Assembly (NCBI GenBank): GCA_002862325.1
Contig: PKCT01000222.1
Location: 1-6,288 of the forward strand
Direction of reading: 5' to 3'
DNA: 6,288 nt
Source of the DNA: Phycisphaerae bacterium
GTDB lineage: Bacteria > Planctomycetota > Phycisphaerae > Phycisphaerales > SM1A02
Made by a program: the position numbers and the translations under genes. Shown piece by piece: positions 1 through 5,897 of the stretch. Every line of letters begins with the position of its first letter. Within the stretch, counting starts at the first letter, position 1. Under the pieces are notes generated by a model. That model had not been told where the DNA came from, searched no databases, and saw only the letters and a list, made by a program, of their open reading frames with translations.

Positions 1-1073
1 GGTCCAACGCGGTCGCGGTCCGCACGGTTCCCATTCTCGGTGGGGCCAGCTGGATCAACATCACCACGATCGGGGGAACGGATCAGCGCACGGTCTCCCG
101 ATCACCACGCAACGGGAAGGATGCGGTCAAGCTGCCCTTCGACGGCAAGGGGAGGATTCCCGCAACACCGGGCGACGGACTCCTGACCACGATCGTGGGG
201 CCGGAGAATGCCGTCACGACGCGACAGATGCTCAACAACTTCGAGGGGTTCACCGCGTTCCTCGACTCCAATGTCGTCAATACGTTCGACCGCCAGGTCC
301 GACCCGCCCTGGCCGATGCGAGGACGGTCGTCGGCGATCTGCGGACCGACTATGGATCCTGGCGCAAGGACCTCGACGTCACCTTCGACTCCGTCGCCAG
401 CGCCGCCGATCGTCTCGACCAGACGATGGGCACCGCCCAGGAGACCATGATCGACGCGAGGGCCGACGTCCAGATGATCGGACAGCTGATCAGCCGCAAC
501 GTGGGACGGCTCGATGCCGCCATCGCCAACGTGGAGATCATGACCGAGGACGGTGTGGCGATGACCCACCGTCTCAAGGACAGCACCCTCGCCCGGGTCG
601 ACGAGGCGATCGACGCCGGCGCCACCGCCCTCGACGATCTCGCCGACATCCTGAGCACCCTCGACCTCGAGATCACCGCGTCCCTTCCTTCGGTGCGGGC
701 GTTTCTCCAGGACGCCCTGATCGCCGCCGGCGAACTGAAGCTCGCGACCATCGAGATCCGTCGAAGCCCGTGGCGCATCCTGTACCAGCCCAAGCCCGGC
801 GAGATCGCGAATGAAAATCTGTTCGGGGCCGCCCGAGACTTCACGCTCGCGGCCTCGGAGGTCCGATCCGCGGCGGAGAGCCTGCAGGCGATCCTTCAGT
901 CCTCGCCGGATCTCCTCAAGAACGAACCGGATCTGGAGGCTTCGGTCAAGCAGTTCCTCAGCAACTCGCTGCAGCGTCTGGAGGCGGCGCAATCCAAGCT
1001 CTTCTCGGTGATCATCGGTGACGTCGCCGACGCCCCCCAACCCGACGAAGGTGAAGGAACACCCTCGAAGTGA
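1..1073 (+). CDS. MlaD/MCE-family lipid-transport protein, C-terminal part (5' end outside window)
   Basis: The reading frame is open from position 3 to the TGA at 1071-1073 (356 codons visible). A GTG at 195 lies inside the frame and is not the real start, because domain sequence continues upstream of it. The first ~45 visible residues look like the end of an MCE (MlaD) domain: a strand containing LGGASWINI, then a short loop with PFDGKGRIPATPGDGL. The MCE start and the expected N-terminal membrane anchor are missing. The rest (about residues 65-340) is rich in Ala, Asp, Leu and Arg with heptad-like spacing, so it is probably a long helical or coiled-coil tail. A segment RRSPWRILYQPKPGE at about residues 253-267 resembles a conserved patch near the end of many MCE proteins. 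By family analogy it is a periplasmic, membrane-anchored substrate-binding subunit of an Mla-like ABC phospholipid transporter. The last codons overlap the next MCE gene by 4 bases (GTGA). Confidence 0.8.
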   Translation, partial: SNAVAVRTVPILGGASWINITTIGGTDQRTVSRSPRNGKDAVKLPFDGKGRIPATPGDGLLTTIVGPENAVTTRQMLNNFEGFTAFLDSNVVNTFDRQVRPALADARTVVGDLRTDYGSWRKDLDVTFDSVASAADRLDQTMGTAQETMIDARADVQMIGQLISRNVGRLDAAIANVEIMTEDGVAMTHRLKDSTLARVDEAIDAGATALDDLADILSTLDLEITASLPSVRAFLQDALIAAGELKLATIEIRRSPWRILYQPKPGEIANENLFGAARDFTLAASEVRSAAESLQAILQSSPDLLKNEPDLEASVKQFLSNSLQRLEAAQSKLFSVIIGDVADAPQPDEGEGTPSK

Positions 1074-2410
1074 TCAGTCTCCGGTGGCGGAAAGGAACCA
1101 CCTTGCCGAGGAGCGAGCCAACGCCGGCGAAGCTGAGACGAACGGGGCTGCTGACCCTCGTCGGGATCGCGGTCTTCGCATTCCTCGTCGTGCAGATTCC
1201 AGGCCTCTTCAGCCCCTCCTATCGCGACTACACGCTCCGAGTGAACCTCGCCGAAGGCGCGGCCGGGCTTGCGGTCGGCAATCCGGTGTACGTGGCCGGA
1301 CTGCAATACGGCAGAATCACCCGGGTGACGCCGATCGCCGACACGATCGACCGGCTCCACGCGATCGAGGTCGACTTCGTCGTCGATCAGGGCATACCAC
1401 TGTCGCCCAACGCGAGAATCACGCGCATCGCCGGCCTGGGCAACAACAGCGCCGCCCTGTCGATCGAGTCGCTCGGCACGCCCGGTCTCGGCTTCCCGAG
1501 CGAGGATCAGAGATTCATGCGACTGGCGACGTCGACGGCGGAAACCAGCATGTCCAAGGTGATCGGGCCGGACAATGCCGCCACCGTCACCGCCATCGAT
1601 TGGTACCTCGAGTCCACCGAAGGCAAGCTTTCACGTCGTTCGGTCGAACTTCGGCACGGATTCCAGGAGCTTCGGATCGCCATCAGGGAGTTGATGCTCG
1701 ACCTCGAACCCGAACGCCTCTTCGTCCAGAGAAGCATCGCGACGCTCGGAACGCGTCTTCGTCGGATCGAGGACGCCTGGTCCGTGCTGGCCCCCGAACT
1801 CGCCGCGATTCAGACCGACGTCTCGACGCAACGTGCGATGGTGGAAGACCACCTCGACGACTGGATCGAGCGGTGGGGCAGGATCCGGACCGACGTGCTG
1901 ACCATCGAACAAGACGTCGACGGCCTGATGACTGAGGTGAAGAAGATCAAGCCGCGCATGCTGGACCTCGCCCGGAGCTTCGAGTCGGCGATCGCGGATG
2001 GTCGAGCGGTGATGACGACCACGAAGATCGTCCTTCCCGAGGTGAACCATGCGATCCAACGGACGCTCGCCCGAATGGTGCTGGCCGGGGGCCAGCTCCG
2101 ACTGGCCCTCCAGAATCTCCTTCCGATCGCGATCGAGGCGATCCTGACCAGGCCCGACCAACAGAGCGAGGAACGACGACTCCTGCTCGAAGCGGTGGGT
2201 GATGCGGTCCTGGCGGGCCTGAACCTCGAAGACGCGATGCGACGCACCCGCATGCTGACGCAGAGATACGGCGACGGCAACGAGCTCGATCTCCCGGTGG
2301 CCGAGATGGTCGAGCCGCTGGAGGGGGTGGTCGAGGAGCTGGATCGACTCCTCGGGGCGATCTACCGAAGACTCCAGACCGAGATCGCCGAGGAAACCCC
2401 ACGCCGGTGA
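1070..2410 (+). CDS. MlaD/MCE-domain membrane-anchored lipid-transport protein
   Basis: A 446-residue protein starting at a GTG that overlaps the previous gene's TGA; an AAGGA lies at 1054-1058, 11 bases upstream. A basic N-terminus (residues 1-24, many Arg/Lys) precedes one hydrophobic segment at about 26-47 (GLLTLVGIAVFAFLVVQIPG), giving a cytoplasm-in, periplasm-out single-pass topology. An MCE domain follows at about 54-140, with the family pattern of a strand, then GLAVGNPVYVAGLQYGRIT at about 66-84, which matches the usual GL-x-x-G-x-x-V-x-x-x-G-x-x-x-G-x-V signature. The region after ~150 is predicted helical by composition and ends in a charged amphipathic tail. The family binds phospholipid through a hexameric MCE ring working with MlaE permease and MlaF ATPase. 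Tandem placement after another MCE gene suggests that both serve the same transporter, possibly as a mixed ring (inference). A separate role is possible. Confidence 0.85.
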   Translation: MISLRWRKGTTLPRSEPTPAKLRRTGLLTLVGIAVFAFLVVQIPGLFSPSYRDYTLRVNLAEGAAGLAVGNPVYVAGLQYGRITRVTPIADTIDRLHAIEVDFVVDQGIPLSPNARITRIAGLGNNSAALSIESLGTPGLGFPSEDQRFMRLATSTAETSMSKVIGPDNAATVTAIDWYLESTEGKLSRRSVELRHGFQELRIAIRELMLDLEPERLFVQRSIATLGTRLRRIEDAWSVLAPELAAIQTDVSTQRAMVEDHLDDWIERWGRIRTDVLTIEQDVDGLMTEVKKIKPRMLDLARSFESAIADGRAVMTTTKIVLPEVNHAIQRTLARMVLAGGQLRLALQNLLPIAIEAILTRPDQQSEERRLLLEAVGDAVLAGLNLEDAMRRTRMLTQRYGDGNELDLPVAEMVEPLEGVVEELDRLLGAIYRRLQTEIAEETPRR

Positions 2411-3261
2411 CGGACCGTGCGACCGAAGTCGAGGATCCTGCGCTCGATCCGTTTCGCGACGTGCGTGAACAGGATCTCCGCGGACGTTCGGGCGGGTTCA
2501 TGGTCGAATCGCCCCGCGTCGTGATGCGTTTCCTCGACGCCGTGCAGGAGGGCCACTACACCCTCGAGCACATCGTGGTCGTCCCCGAACTCGCACCGGA
2601 ACTGGTCGCCAGACTCGAACGGGATGCCAGACGGTTCGTCCAATGCACGGAGTCCGTCCTGACATCGATCAGCGGCTATCGATTCCACGCCGGTGCGATG
2701 GCGATCGGGGGACGACCCACCCCCGCGCCTGCGCTCTCGGAACTCTGGCGTCGCTGCGAAGGATCCGATCCCCTGACCGTGATCATGCTCGCCGGAATCA
2801 CCAGCATGGACAACATCGGCTCGATCTTTCGCAGCGTCGCCGCCCTGGGGGGCGACGCGATCGTCCTGGATGGTCGGTGCGGCGATCCACTGCTCCGACG
2901 CTCTCTTCGCATCTCGATGGGGCAGGTCTTCCGAGTGCCATGGTTCGAGGTCGAGAGGATCTCGATCGCCATGGAAGGACTGCGTTCCCGCGATGTGACC
3001 ATCTGCGGCATCGAGAACGCGGTCGACGCGATCCGCATCGACGATCGCCCCCTTCCGAGTCGTTCCGCCCTGATCATCGGAAACGAAGGCCACGGAATCG
3101 CGGGCGACGTCCTCTCGACCTGCGACGAGGTGCGGAGGATCCCGGGGCCGGAGGACCTCCCATCGGCGGAGCGACCCGGTGGGTTGGACGAACGATCCCT
3201 GAATGCTGGCGTGGCGTGTGCGGTCGCCCTGCACGAGGCGATGCGGTCGCGACGACGCTGA
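2407..3261 (+). CDS. SpoU/TrmH-family RNA 2'-O-methyltransferase
   Basis: A 284-residue protein that probably transfers a methyl group from S-adenosylmethionine to a ribose 2'-OH in rRNA or tRNA. The GTG start overlaps the upstream TGA (GTGA), with GAGGA at 2390-2394. The N-terminal ~105 residues look like the small substrate-binding domain of this group (GGFMVES at 29-35, then GYRFHAGAMAIGGRP at 90-104). The C-terminal knotted SPOUT domain has motif 1 NIGSIFRS (Asn136, Arg142, the likely catalytic Arg), motif 2 IIGNEGHGI (GNEG at 225-228) and motif 3 SLNAGVACAVALHE (Ser264, Asn266). The stretch between RIP and SLN is about 11 residues longer than in typical members, and motif 3 has Gly where Ser is usual. 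The exact nucleotide target cannot be read from the sequence, so no gene symbol is given. It is coupled to the MCE genes and ends 12 bases from the convergent murA stop. Confidence 0.9.
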   Translation: MTDRATEVEDPALDPFRDVREQDLRGRSGGFMVESPRVVMRFLDAVQEGHYTLEHIVVVPELAPELVARLERDARRFVQCTESVLTSISGYRFHAGAMAIGGRPTPAPALSELWRRCEGSDPLTVIMLAGITSMDNIGSIFRSVAALGGDAIVLDGRCGDPLLRRSLRISMGQVFRVPWFEVERISIAMEGLRSRDVTICGIENAVDAIRIDDRPLPSRSALIIGNEGHGIAGDVLSTCDEVRRIPGPEDLPSAERPGGLDERSLNAGVACAVALHEAMRSRRR

Positions 3262-3272
3262 AGATGCGATCC

Positions 3273-3294
3273 GCTACCGCTCGAGCGCGGTGGC
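3273..3294 (+). terminator. Hairpin at the methyltransferase/murA tail-to-tail junction
   Basis: GCTACCGC (3273-3280) and GCGGTGGC (3287-3294) form an 8-bp stem with a 6-base loop. One pair is U-G on plus-strand RNA and A-C on the minus strand. It begins 11 bases after the methyltransferase stop and lies inside the last codons of murA, including its TAG. It could end the MCE-methyltransferase transcript. There is no T-run, so confidence is limited. Confidence 0.35.
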
Positions 3295-4599
3295 CTCGGC
3301 CGGGTCTACTTCCCGCTCGTCGATTCGCTCGATCATCGCGCCGAGGGCGTTGAGCGTCTCCTCCATCCGTACGTATCCACGGTCGAGGTGGTAGACGCGA
3401 TTCACGATCGTCTCGCCCTCGGCCGCGAGTCCGGCCATCACGAGCGACGCGGACGCACGGAGATCACTCGCCATCACCGGAGCACCGATGAGACGTGGCC
3501 CCCCCACCACCATGACCGTGGGGCCCTGCCGAATCAGGTTGGCCCCCATCCGCGAGAGCTCGGCGACGTGCATGAACCGCTCCGGATAGATCTTCTCGGT
3601 GACGATGCTGTTGCCGTTGGCCAGACAGAGAAGCGTCATGAACTGGGCCTGCAGATCGGTCGGGAATCCCGGATGTGGCTGCGTGGTGATGATCGTGGGG
3701 CGAAGCTGCCGTTCGCTGGTGACCCGGACCGAGCAACGTCGCGGATCCTCCGCCGGATCCATCCGTTCCACGTTGACGCCGATCTCTCGGAAGCGATCGA
3801 TCGCGGACAGGAGGGAATCGTGGGGGAAGCTCGCGATCTCGACGTCGCCGTTGGTCACCGCGGCGGCCGCCGCATAGGTCCCCGCGACGATTCGATCGGG
3901 CATGACTCGGTGAACGGCGGAACCCAGCTCGTCCACGCCTCGAATCGTGATCCGCGGCGTCCCCGCACCTTCGATCCGTGCCCCCATGGAGTTGAGCAGG
4001 TCCGCGAGGTCCGCCACCTCCGGTTCGCAGGCCGCCGACTCGATGACGGTTGTTCCCGAGGCGACCGTGGCGGCGCTCATGATGTTCGCGGTTCCCAGAA
4101 CCGTCGATCCGAACGGACCGCCCAGGAAGATCGTGGTCCCCTTCAGGCGATCGGCGGTGCAGTGGATGTCGCCGCTCTTGAGCGTCACCTTAGCGCCCAG
4201 TGCTTCAAGCCCTCGAAGATGGAGATCCACCGGTCGAGCCCCGAAAGCGCATCCACCGGGCATCGAGACGATGGCCTGCCGCCGTCGCGCGAGCAGCGGC
4301 CCCAGGACGCAGATGCTCGCCCGCATCGTCCTTACCACCTGGTATCGGGCGTGGATCGCAGAGGGGTCGACGGTGCGAAAGCGGTAGCGATCGGTCCCGC
4401 ACGACTCGATCTCGATGCCGAGATCCTCGAGCAGTCGCATCATGTTTCGAGTGTCGCTCAGGTCCGGTACGTCGTGGAGTTCCATCGGACCGTCGGTCAG
4501 CAGACTCGCCGCCATGAGCGGGAGTGCCGCGTTCTTGGAACCTTCTACGGTCATCCGGCCGGAGAGTCGTCGGCCACCTTCGATGCGGAAACAATCCAT
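3274..4599 (-). CDS. murA: UDP-N-acetylglucosamine 1-carboxyvinyltransferase (MurA)
   Basis: A 441-residue cytosolic enzyme catalysing the first committed step of peptidoglycan synthesis: transfer of enolpyruvate from phosphoenolpyruvate to UDP-GlcNAc. Length and the two-domain EPSP-synthase-like layout fit the family (E. coli MurA is 419 residues). Visible hallmarks: SKNAALP with Lys22/Asn23; PGGCAFGARPVDLH with Cys117 (equivalent to E. coli Cys115) and Arg122; HPGFPTDLQAQF with Asp315 (E. coli Asp305); SDLRASASLVMAG with Arg381; YHLDRGYVRMEE with Arg407 (E. coli Arg397). The catalytic Cys, rather than Asp, is the form normally alkylated by fosfomycin. The ATG start is supported by GAGGTG at 4609-4614, 9 bases upstream on the minus strand. 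It is divergent from the fibro-slime gene and convergent with the methyltransferase gene. The TAG stop lies inside a hairpin (3273-3294). All expected catalytic residues are present, so it should be active, which implies that the organism makes murein precursors. Confidence 0.97.
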   Translation of the reverse strand: MDCFRIEGGRRLSGRMTVEGSKNAALPLMAASLLTDGPMELHDVPDLSDTRNMMRLLEDLGIEIESCGTDRYRFRTVDPSAIHARYQVVRTMRASICVLGPLLARRRQAIVSMPGGCAFGARPVDLHLRGLEALGAKVTLKSGDIHCTADRLKGTTIFLGGPFGSTVLGTANIMSAATVASGTTVIESAACEPEVADLADLLNSMGARIEGAGTPRITIRGVDELGSAVHRVMPDRIVAGTYAAAAAVTNGDVEIASFPHDSLLSAIDRFREIGVNVERMDPAEDPRRCSVRVTSERQLRPTIITTQPHPGFPTDLQAQFMTLLCLANGNSIVTEKIYPERFMHVAELSRMGANLIRQGPTVMVVGGPRLIGAPVMASDLRASASLVMAGLAAEGETIVNRVYHLDRGYVRMEETLNALGAMIERIDEREVDPAEATALER

Positions 4600-4608
4600 C
4601 TGCGATCA

Positions 4609-4614
4609 CACCTC
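4609..4614 (-). promoter_or_regulatory. Ribosome binding site of murA
   Basis: The minus strand reads GAGGTG with 9 bases to the ATG at 4599. This fixes the murA start and agrees with the alignment of the conserved N-terminal RIEGG and SKNAALP segments to the family. Confidence 0.7.
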
Positions 4615-4641
4615 ACTGCTTCGAGTCGAATGTTCTGTCGG

Positions 4642-4647
4642 AATATA
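4642..4647 (-). promoter_or_regulatory. Candidate -10 element for murA
   Basis: The minus strand reads TATATT here, in a small AT-rich island of a GC-rich region, about 43 bases upstream of the murA ATG. This would give a short leader of roughly 35 bases. No convincing -35 hexamer is seen 16-18 bases upstream, so this rests on one hexamer and its position only. Confidence 0.3.
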
Positions 4648-4699
4648 TCGGCCCTCAAGGCTCATCGGCTCGTCCTGCCCCGCCACTCGAATGCTGATT

Positions 4700-4748
4700 C
4701 CCCCCCCTACAACCCCTACGATCCCGCCCACACCCCCGATTCGGCCCC
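4700..4748 (-). other. G-quadruplex motif in the murA / fibro-slime intergenic region
   Basis: On the plus strand there are six C-runs at 4700-4707 (8), 4713-4716 (4), 4723-4725 (3), 4727-4729 (3), 4733-4737 (5) and 4745-4748 (4), separated by gaps of 5, 6, 1, 3 and 7 bases. Read on the minus strand this satisfies the usual four-run G3+ N1-7 quadruplex rule with runs to spare; the plus strand fits an i-motif pattern. It lies upstream of the candidate murA promoter and would be non-coding template or leader for the gene at 4864. Whether it folds or matters in vivo is not shown. Confidence 0.6.
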
Positions 4749-4762
4749 GCCTTCCGGCCGAA
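4740..4762. repeat. 7-bp inverted repeat in the divergent intergenic region
   Basis: TTCGGCC (4740-4746) and GGCCGAA (4756-4762) are perfect inverted copies around a 9-base loop. It sits about 40 bases upstream of the first candidate ATG (4801) of the fibro-slime gene. It could be an operator or a leader hairpin; there is no T-run after it, so a terminator is unlikely. Confidence 0.45.
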
Positions 4763-4786
4763 AAGGAGCGAGCCACACATCTCGGC

Positions 4787-4863
4787 TTGGAGGCCCGCCG
4801 ATGAATCGTACGGTTTTCTTTGGAGGCGTCGGTTTAAGAAGCGCCTCTTCTGGAGGAGGGATC
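4787..4863 (+). promoter_or_regulatory. Duplicated translation-initiation region of the fibro-slime gene
   Basis: TTGGAGG at 4787-4793 is followed 7 bases later by ATGAA (4801). GGAGG at 4852-4856 is followed 7 bases later by a second in-frame ATGAA (4864). A third GGAGG at 4822-4826 leads to no start codon. A small 5-bp hairpin (4837-4841 with 4847-4851) abuts the second Shine-Dalgarno. Both starts look usable on spacing alone; the second is preferred because the signal-peptide-like segment begins there. Confidence 0.5.
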
Positions 4864-5781
4864 ATGAACTTGAACACGCACGTCATCACCGGAACCGGAC
4901 TCGCGGTCCTCGCGATTGGTTGTCTTGGCCTGGCTCCGAGCCCCGTGGCGTCCAGCCCGACGGTCGCCAGCGACGAATCCCCCGACAACCTCGTTCTGAC
5001 GGGTGTGGTCCGGGACTTCAAGGAACGAACCGTCGAGGGCGGCCACCCCGACTTCGAACGACGTCCCGCCAGGGGCTTCGGACAGTACGTCGGCAACATC
5101 GAGCGGAGTCTCGATGCCGACGGCAAGCCAGTCTTCAACGGAAACGGGTACAAGCTGGGCGGCCAGTACCGAAACGGGTCCGGCGACAACATCTGCTGGT
5201 GCCTCTTCGACTCGTCCGCGGGCGACACGGCGGGCTACAACCGAGGTTCCGACAGCGGCGGCATCCAGGACGAAGAGTCCTTCCGCCAATGGTTCCGCGA
5301 CTACCCCGGCATCAACATCTCGCGTCTCCAGGACATCACGCTCGTCCGTCAAGCCGACGGAGCCTACGTCTTCGACTCCGACGTCGATGAGACCTACGCG
5401 AATCGGGATGGGTTCTTCCCGATCGACGGCGCCCTCTACGGCAACTCGGCTCCCGACGGTACCGGTCACAACTTCCACTTCACCTTCGAGCTCCATACCG
5501 AGTTCACCTACGATGAGGACGGCGCCCAGATCTTCACGTTCCGCGGCGACGACGACGTCTGGGTCTTCATCGACGACGAGATGGTGATCGACCTCGGTGG
5601 CGTCCATGGCGCGATCGAACAGACGGTCGATCTCAATCGCCTCGATCTGGAGGACGGCGAGGACTACAAGCTCAGCTTCTTCTTCGCCGAACGACACCGC
5701 ACGCAGTCCAACTTCCGCATGACCACGAACCTGCAGCTCAAGACGATCGAGCTGCCGACGGTGACCGCGGCCTACGACTGA
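4864..5781 (+). CDS. Secreted fibro-slime-domain (PA14-like) protein
   Basis: A 305-residue exported protein (327 if started at the in-frame ATG at 4801). Residues 1-36 look like a signal peptide: a hydrophobic core at about 7-24 and a cleavable region around PVASSPTVAS (27-36). The n-region from this start has no Lys or Arg, whereas the longer form adds two Arg. Cys20 in LAIGC is close to a lipobox, but Ala at -3 makes lipoprotein processing uncertain. The fibro-slime pattern begins at about 44 with LTGVVRDF and GHPDFE (60-65). It ends in a conserved core, FRGDDDVWVFIDDEMVIDLG (about 226-245), then GGVHG, and FFFAERHRTQSNFRM near the C-terminus. The acidic DDD/DD cluster resembles metal-assisted sugar-binding loops of PA14-like domains, so carbohydrate binding outside the cell is a reasonable inference only. 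An unusual CWC (Cys111, Cys113) lies in the middle. There is no C-terminal sorting tag or transmembrane segment. GGAGG lies 7 bases before the ATG. Confidence 0.85.
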   Translation: MNLNTHVITGTGLAVLAIGCLGLAPSPVASSPTVASDESPDNLVLTGVVRDFKERTVEGGHPDFERRPARGFGQYVGNIERSLDADGKPVFNGNGYKLGGQYRNGSGDNICWCLFDSSAGDTAGYNRGSDSGGIQDEESFRQWFRDYPGINISRLQDITLVRQADGAYVFDSDVDETYANRDGFFPIDGALYGNSAPDGTGHNFHFTFELHTEFTYDEDGAQIFTFRGDDDVWVFIDDEMVIDLGGVHGAIEQTVDLNRLDLEDGEDYKLSFFFAERHRTQSNFRMTTNLQLKTIELPTVTAAYD

Positions 5782-5816
5782 ATTCGGTGCAGCGACATTG
5801 ATCTCCCCGCGAAGGG

Positions 5817-5851
5817 ACTGCGACCCGGCGTCGGAGACGTCGGGTCGTGGT
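5817..5851 (+). terminator. Hairpin terminator candidate after the fibro-slime gene
   Basis: A 12-bp stem (5821-5832 with 5836-5847) closes on the loop GGA and contains one G-U wobble. It can be extended outward to 5817-5851 with two Watson-Crick and two wobble pairs. All wobbles are G-U in plus-strand RNA and would be A-C mismatches in minus-strand RNA, so the fold favours the transcript of the gene ending at 5781. The downstream tract (TGGTTGTTCG) is only mildly T-rich, so termination may need Rho or the structure may only protect the 3' end. Confidence 0.6.
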
Positions 5852-5871
5852 TGTTCGAGCGATGGGAATCG

Positions 5872-5897
5872 GATCGGGTGGCGACCGCCGCCCGATC
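5872..5897 (+). repeat. Second hairpin in the convergent intergenic region
   Basis: GATCGGGTGGC (5872-5882) pairs with GCCGCCCGATC (5887-5897) as 11 bp with one U-G wobble on the plus strand and a GACC loop. It overlaps the right-hand hairpin at 5893-5897, so the two cannot form fully at once. No U-run follows. Confidence 0.5.

Noticed and set aside
195..197. GTG as the start of the first MCE gene
   Set aside because: The frame stays open to the window edge, and the upstream residues match the end of an MCE domain, so the true start is outside the window.
102..1040. 312-codon minus-strand open frame
   Set aside because: It is opposite the MCE gene, has low-complexity Arg/Gly/Asp/Val composition and no family motifs; a shadow frame.
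1018..1935. 305-codon plus-strand open frame overlapping the second MCE gene
   Set aside because: It is almost entirely Arg-, Pro- and Gly-rich with no motif, whereas the frame from 1070 has a clear transmembrane segment and MCE signature.
2362..3234. 290-codon minus-strand open frame opposite the methyltransferase
   Set aside because: No motif is present, and the plus-strand frame carries all three SpoU motifs in order.
4626..4693. Direct repeat of TCGAATG at 4626-4632 and 4687-4693
   Set aside because: Seven bases is too short to be meaningful in a GC-rich background with many TCGA words.
3388..4800. Long plus-strand open frame antisense to murA, continuous with the fibro-slime gene (797 codons in total)
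   Set aside because: The part before 4801 has no recognisable domain, is rich in Arg, His and Gly as expected for an antisense frame of a GC-rich gene, and lies opposite a fully conserved MurA. Only the in-frame tail from 4864 (or 4801) is real.
4833..4838. TTTAAG as a -10 element for the fibro-slime gene
   Set aside because: No matching -35 element is found, and it would leave a very short leader; not strong enough to list as a promoter.
4915..4926. Lipobox around Cys20 of the fibro-slime protein
   Set aside because: Ala at -3 departs from the usual Leu/Val/Ile, and a normal signal-peptidase region follows; kept only as a possibility.
4834..5697. 287-codon minus-strand open frame opposite the fibro-slime gene
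   Set aside because: It is Val/Glu/Asp/Gly-rich mirror sequence without a recognisable domain; the plus-strand protein has the signal peptide and conserved core.
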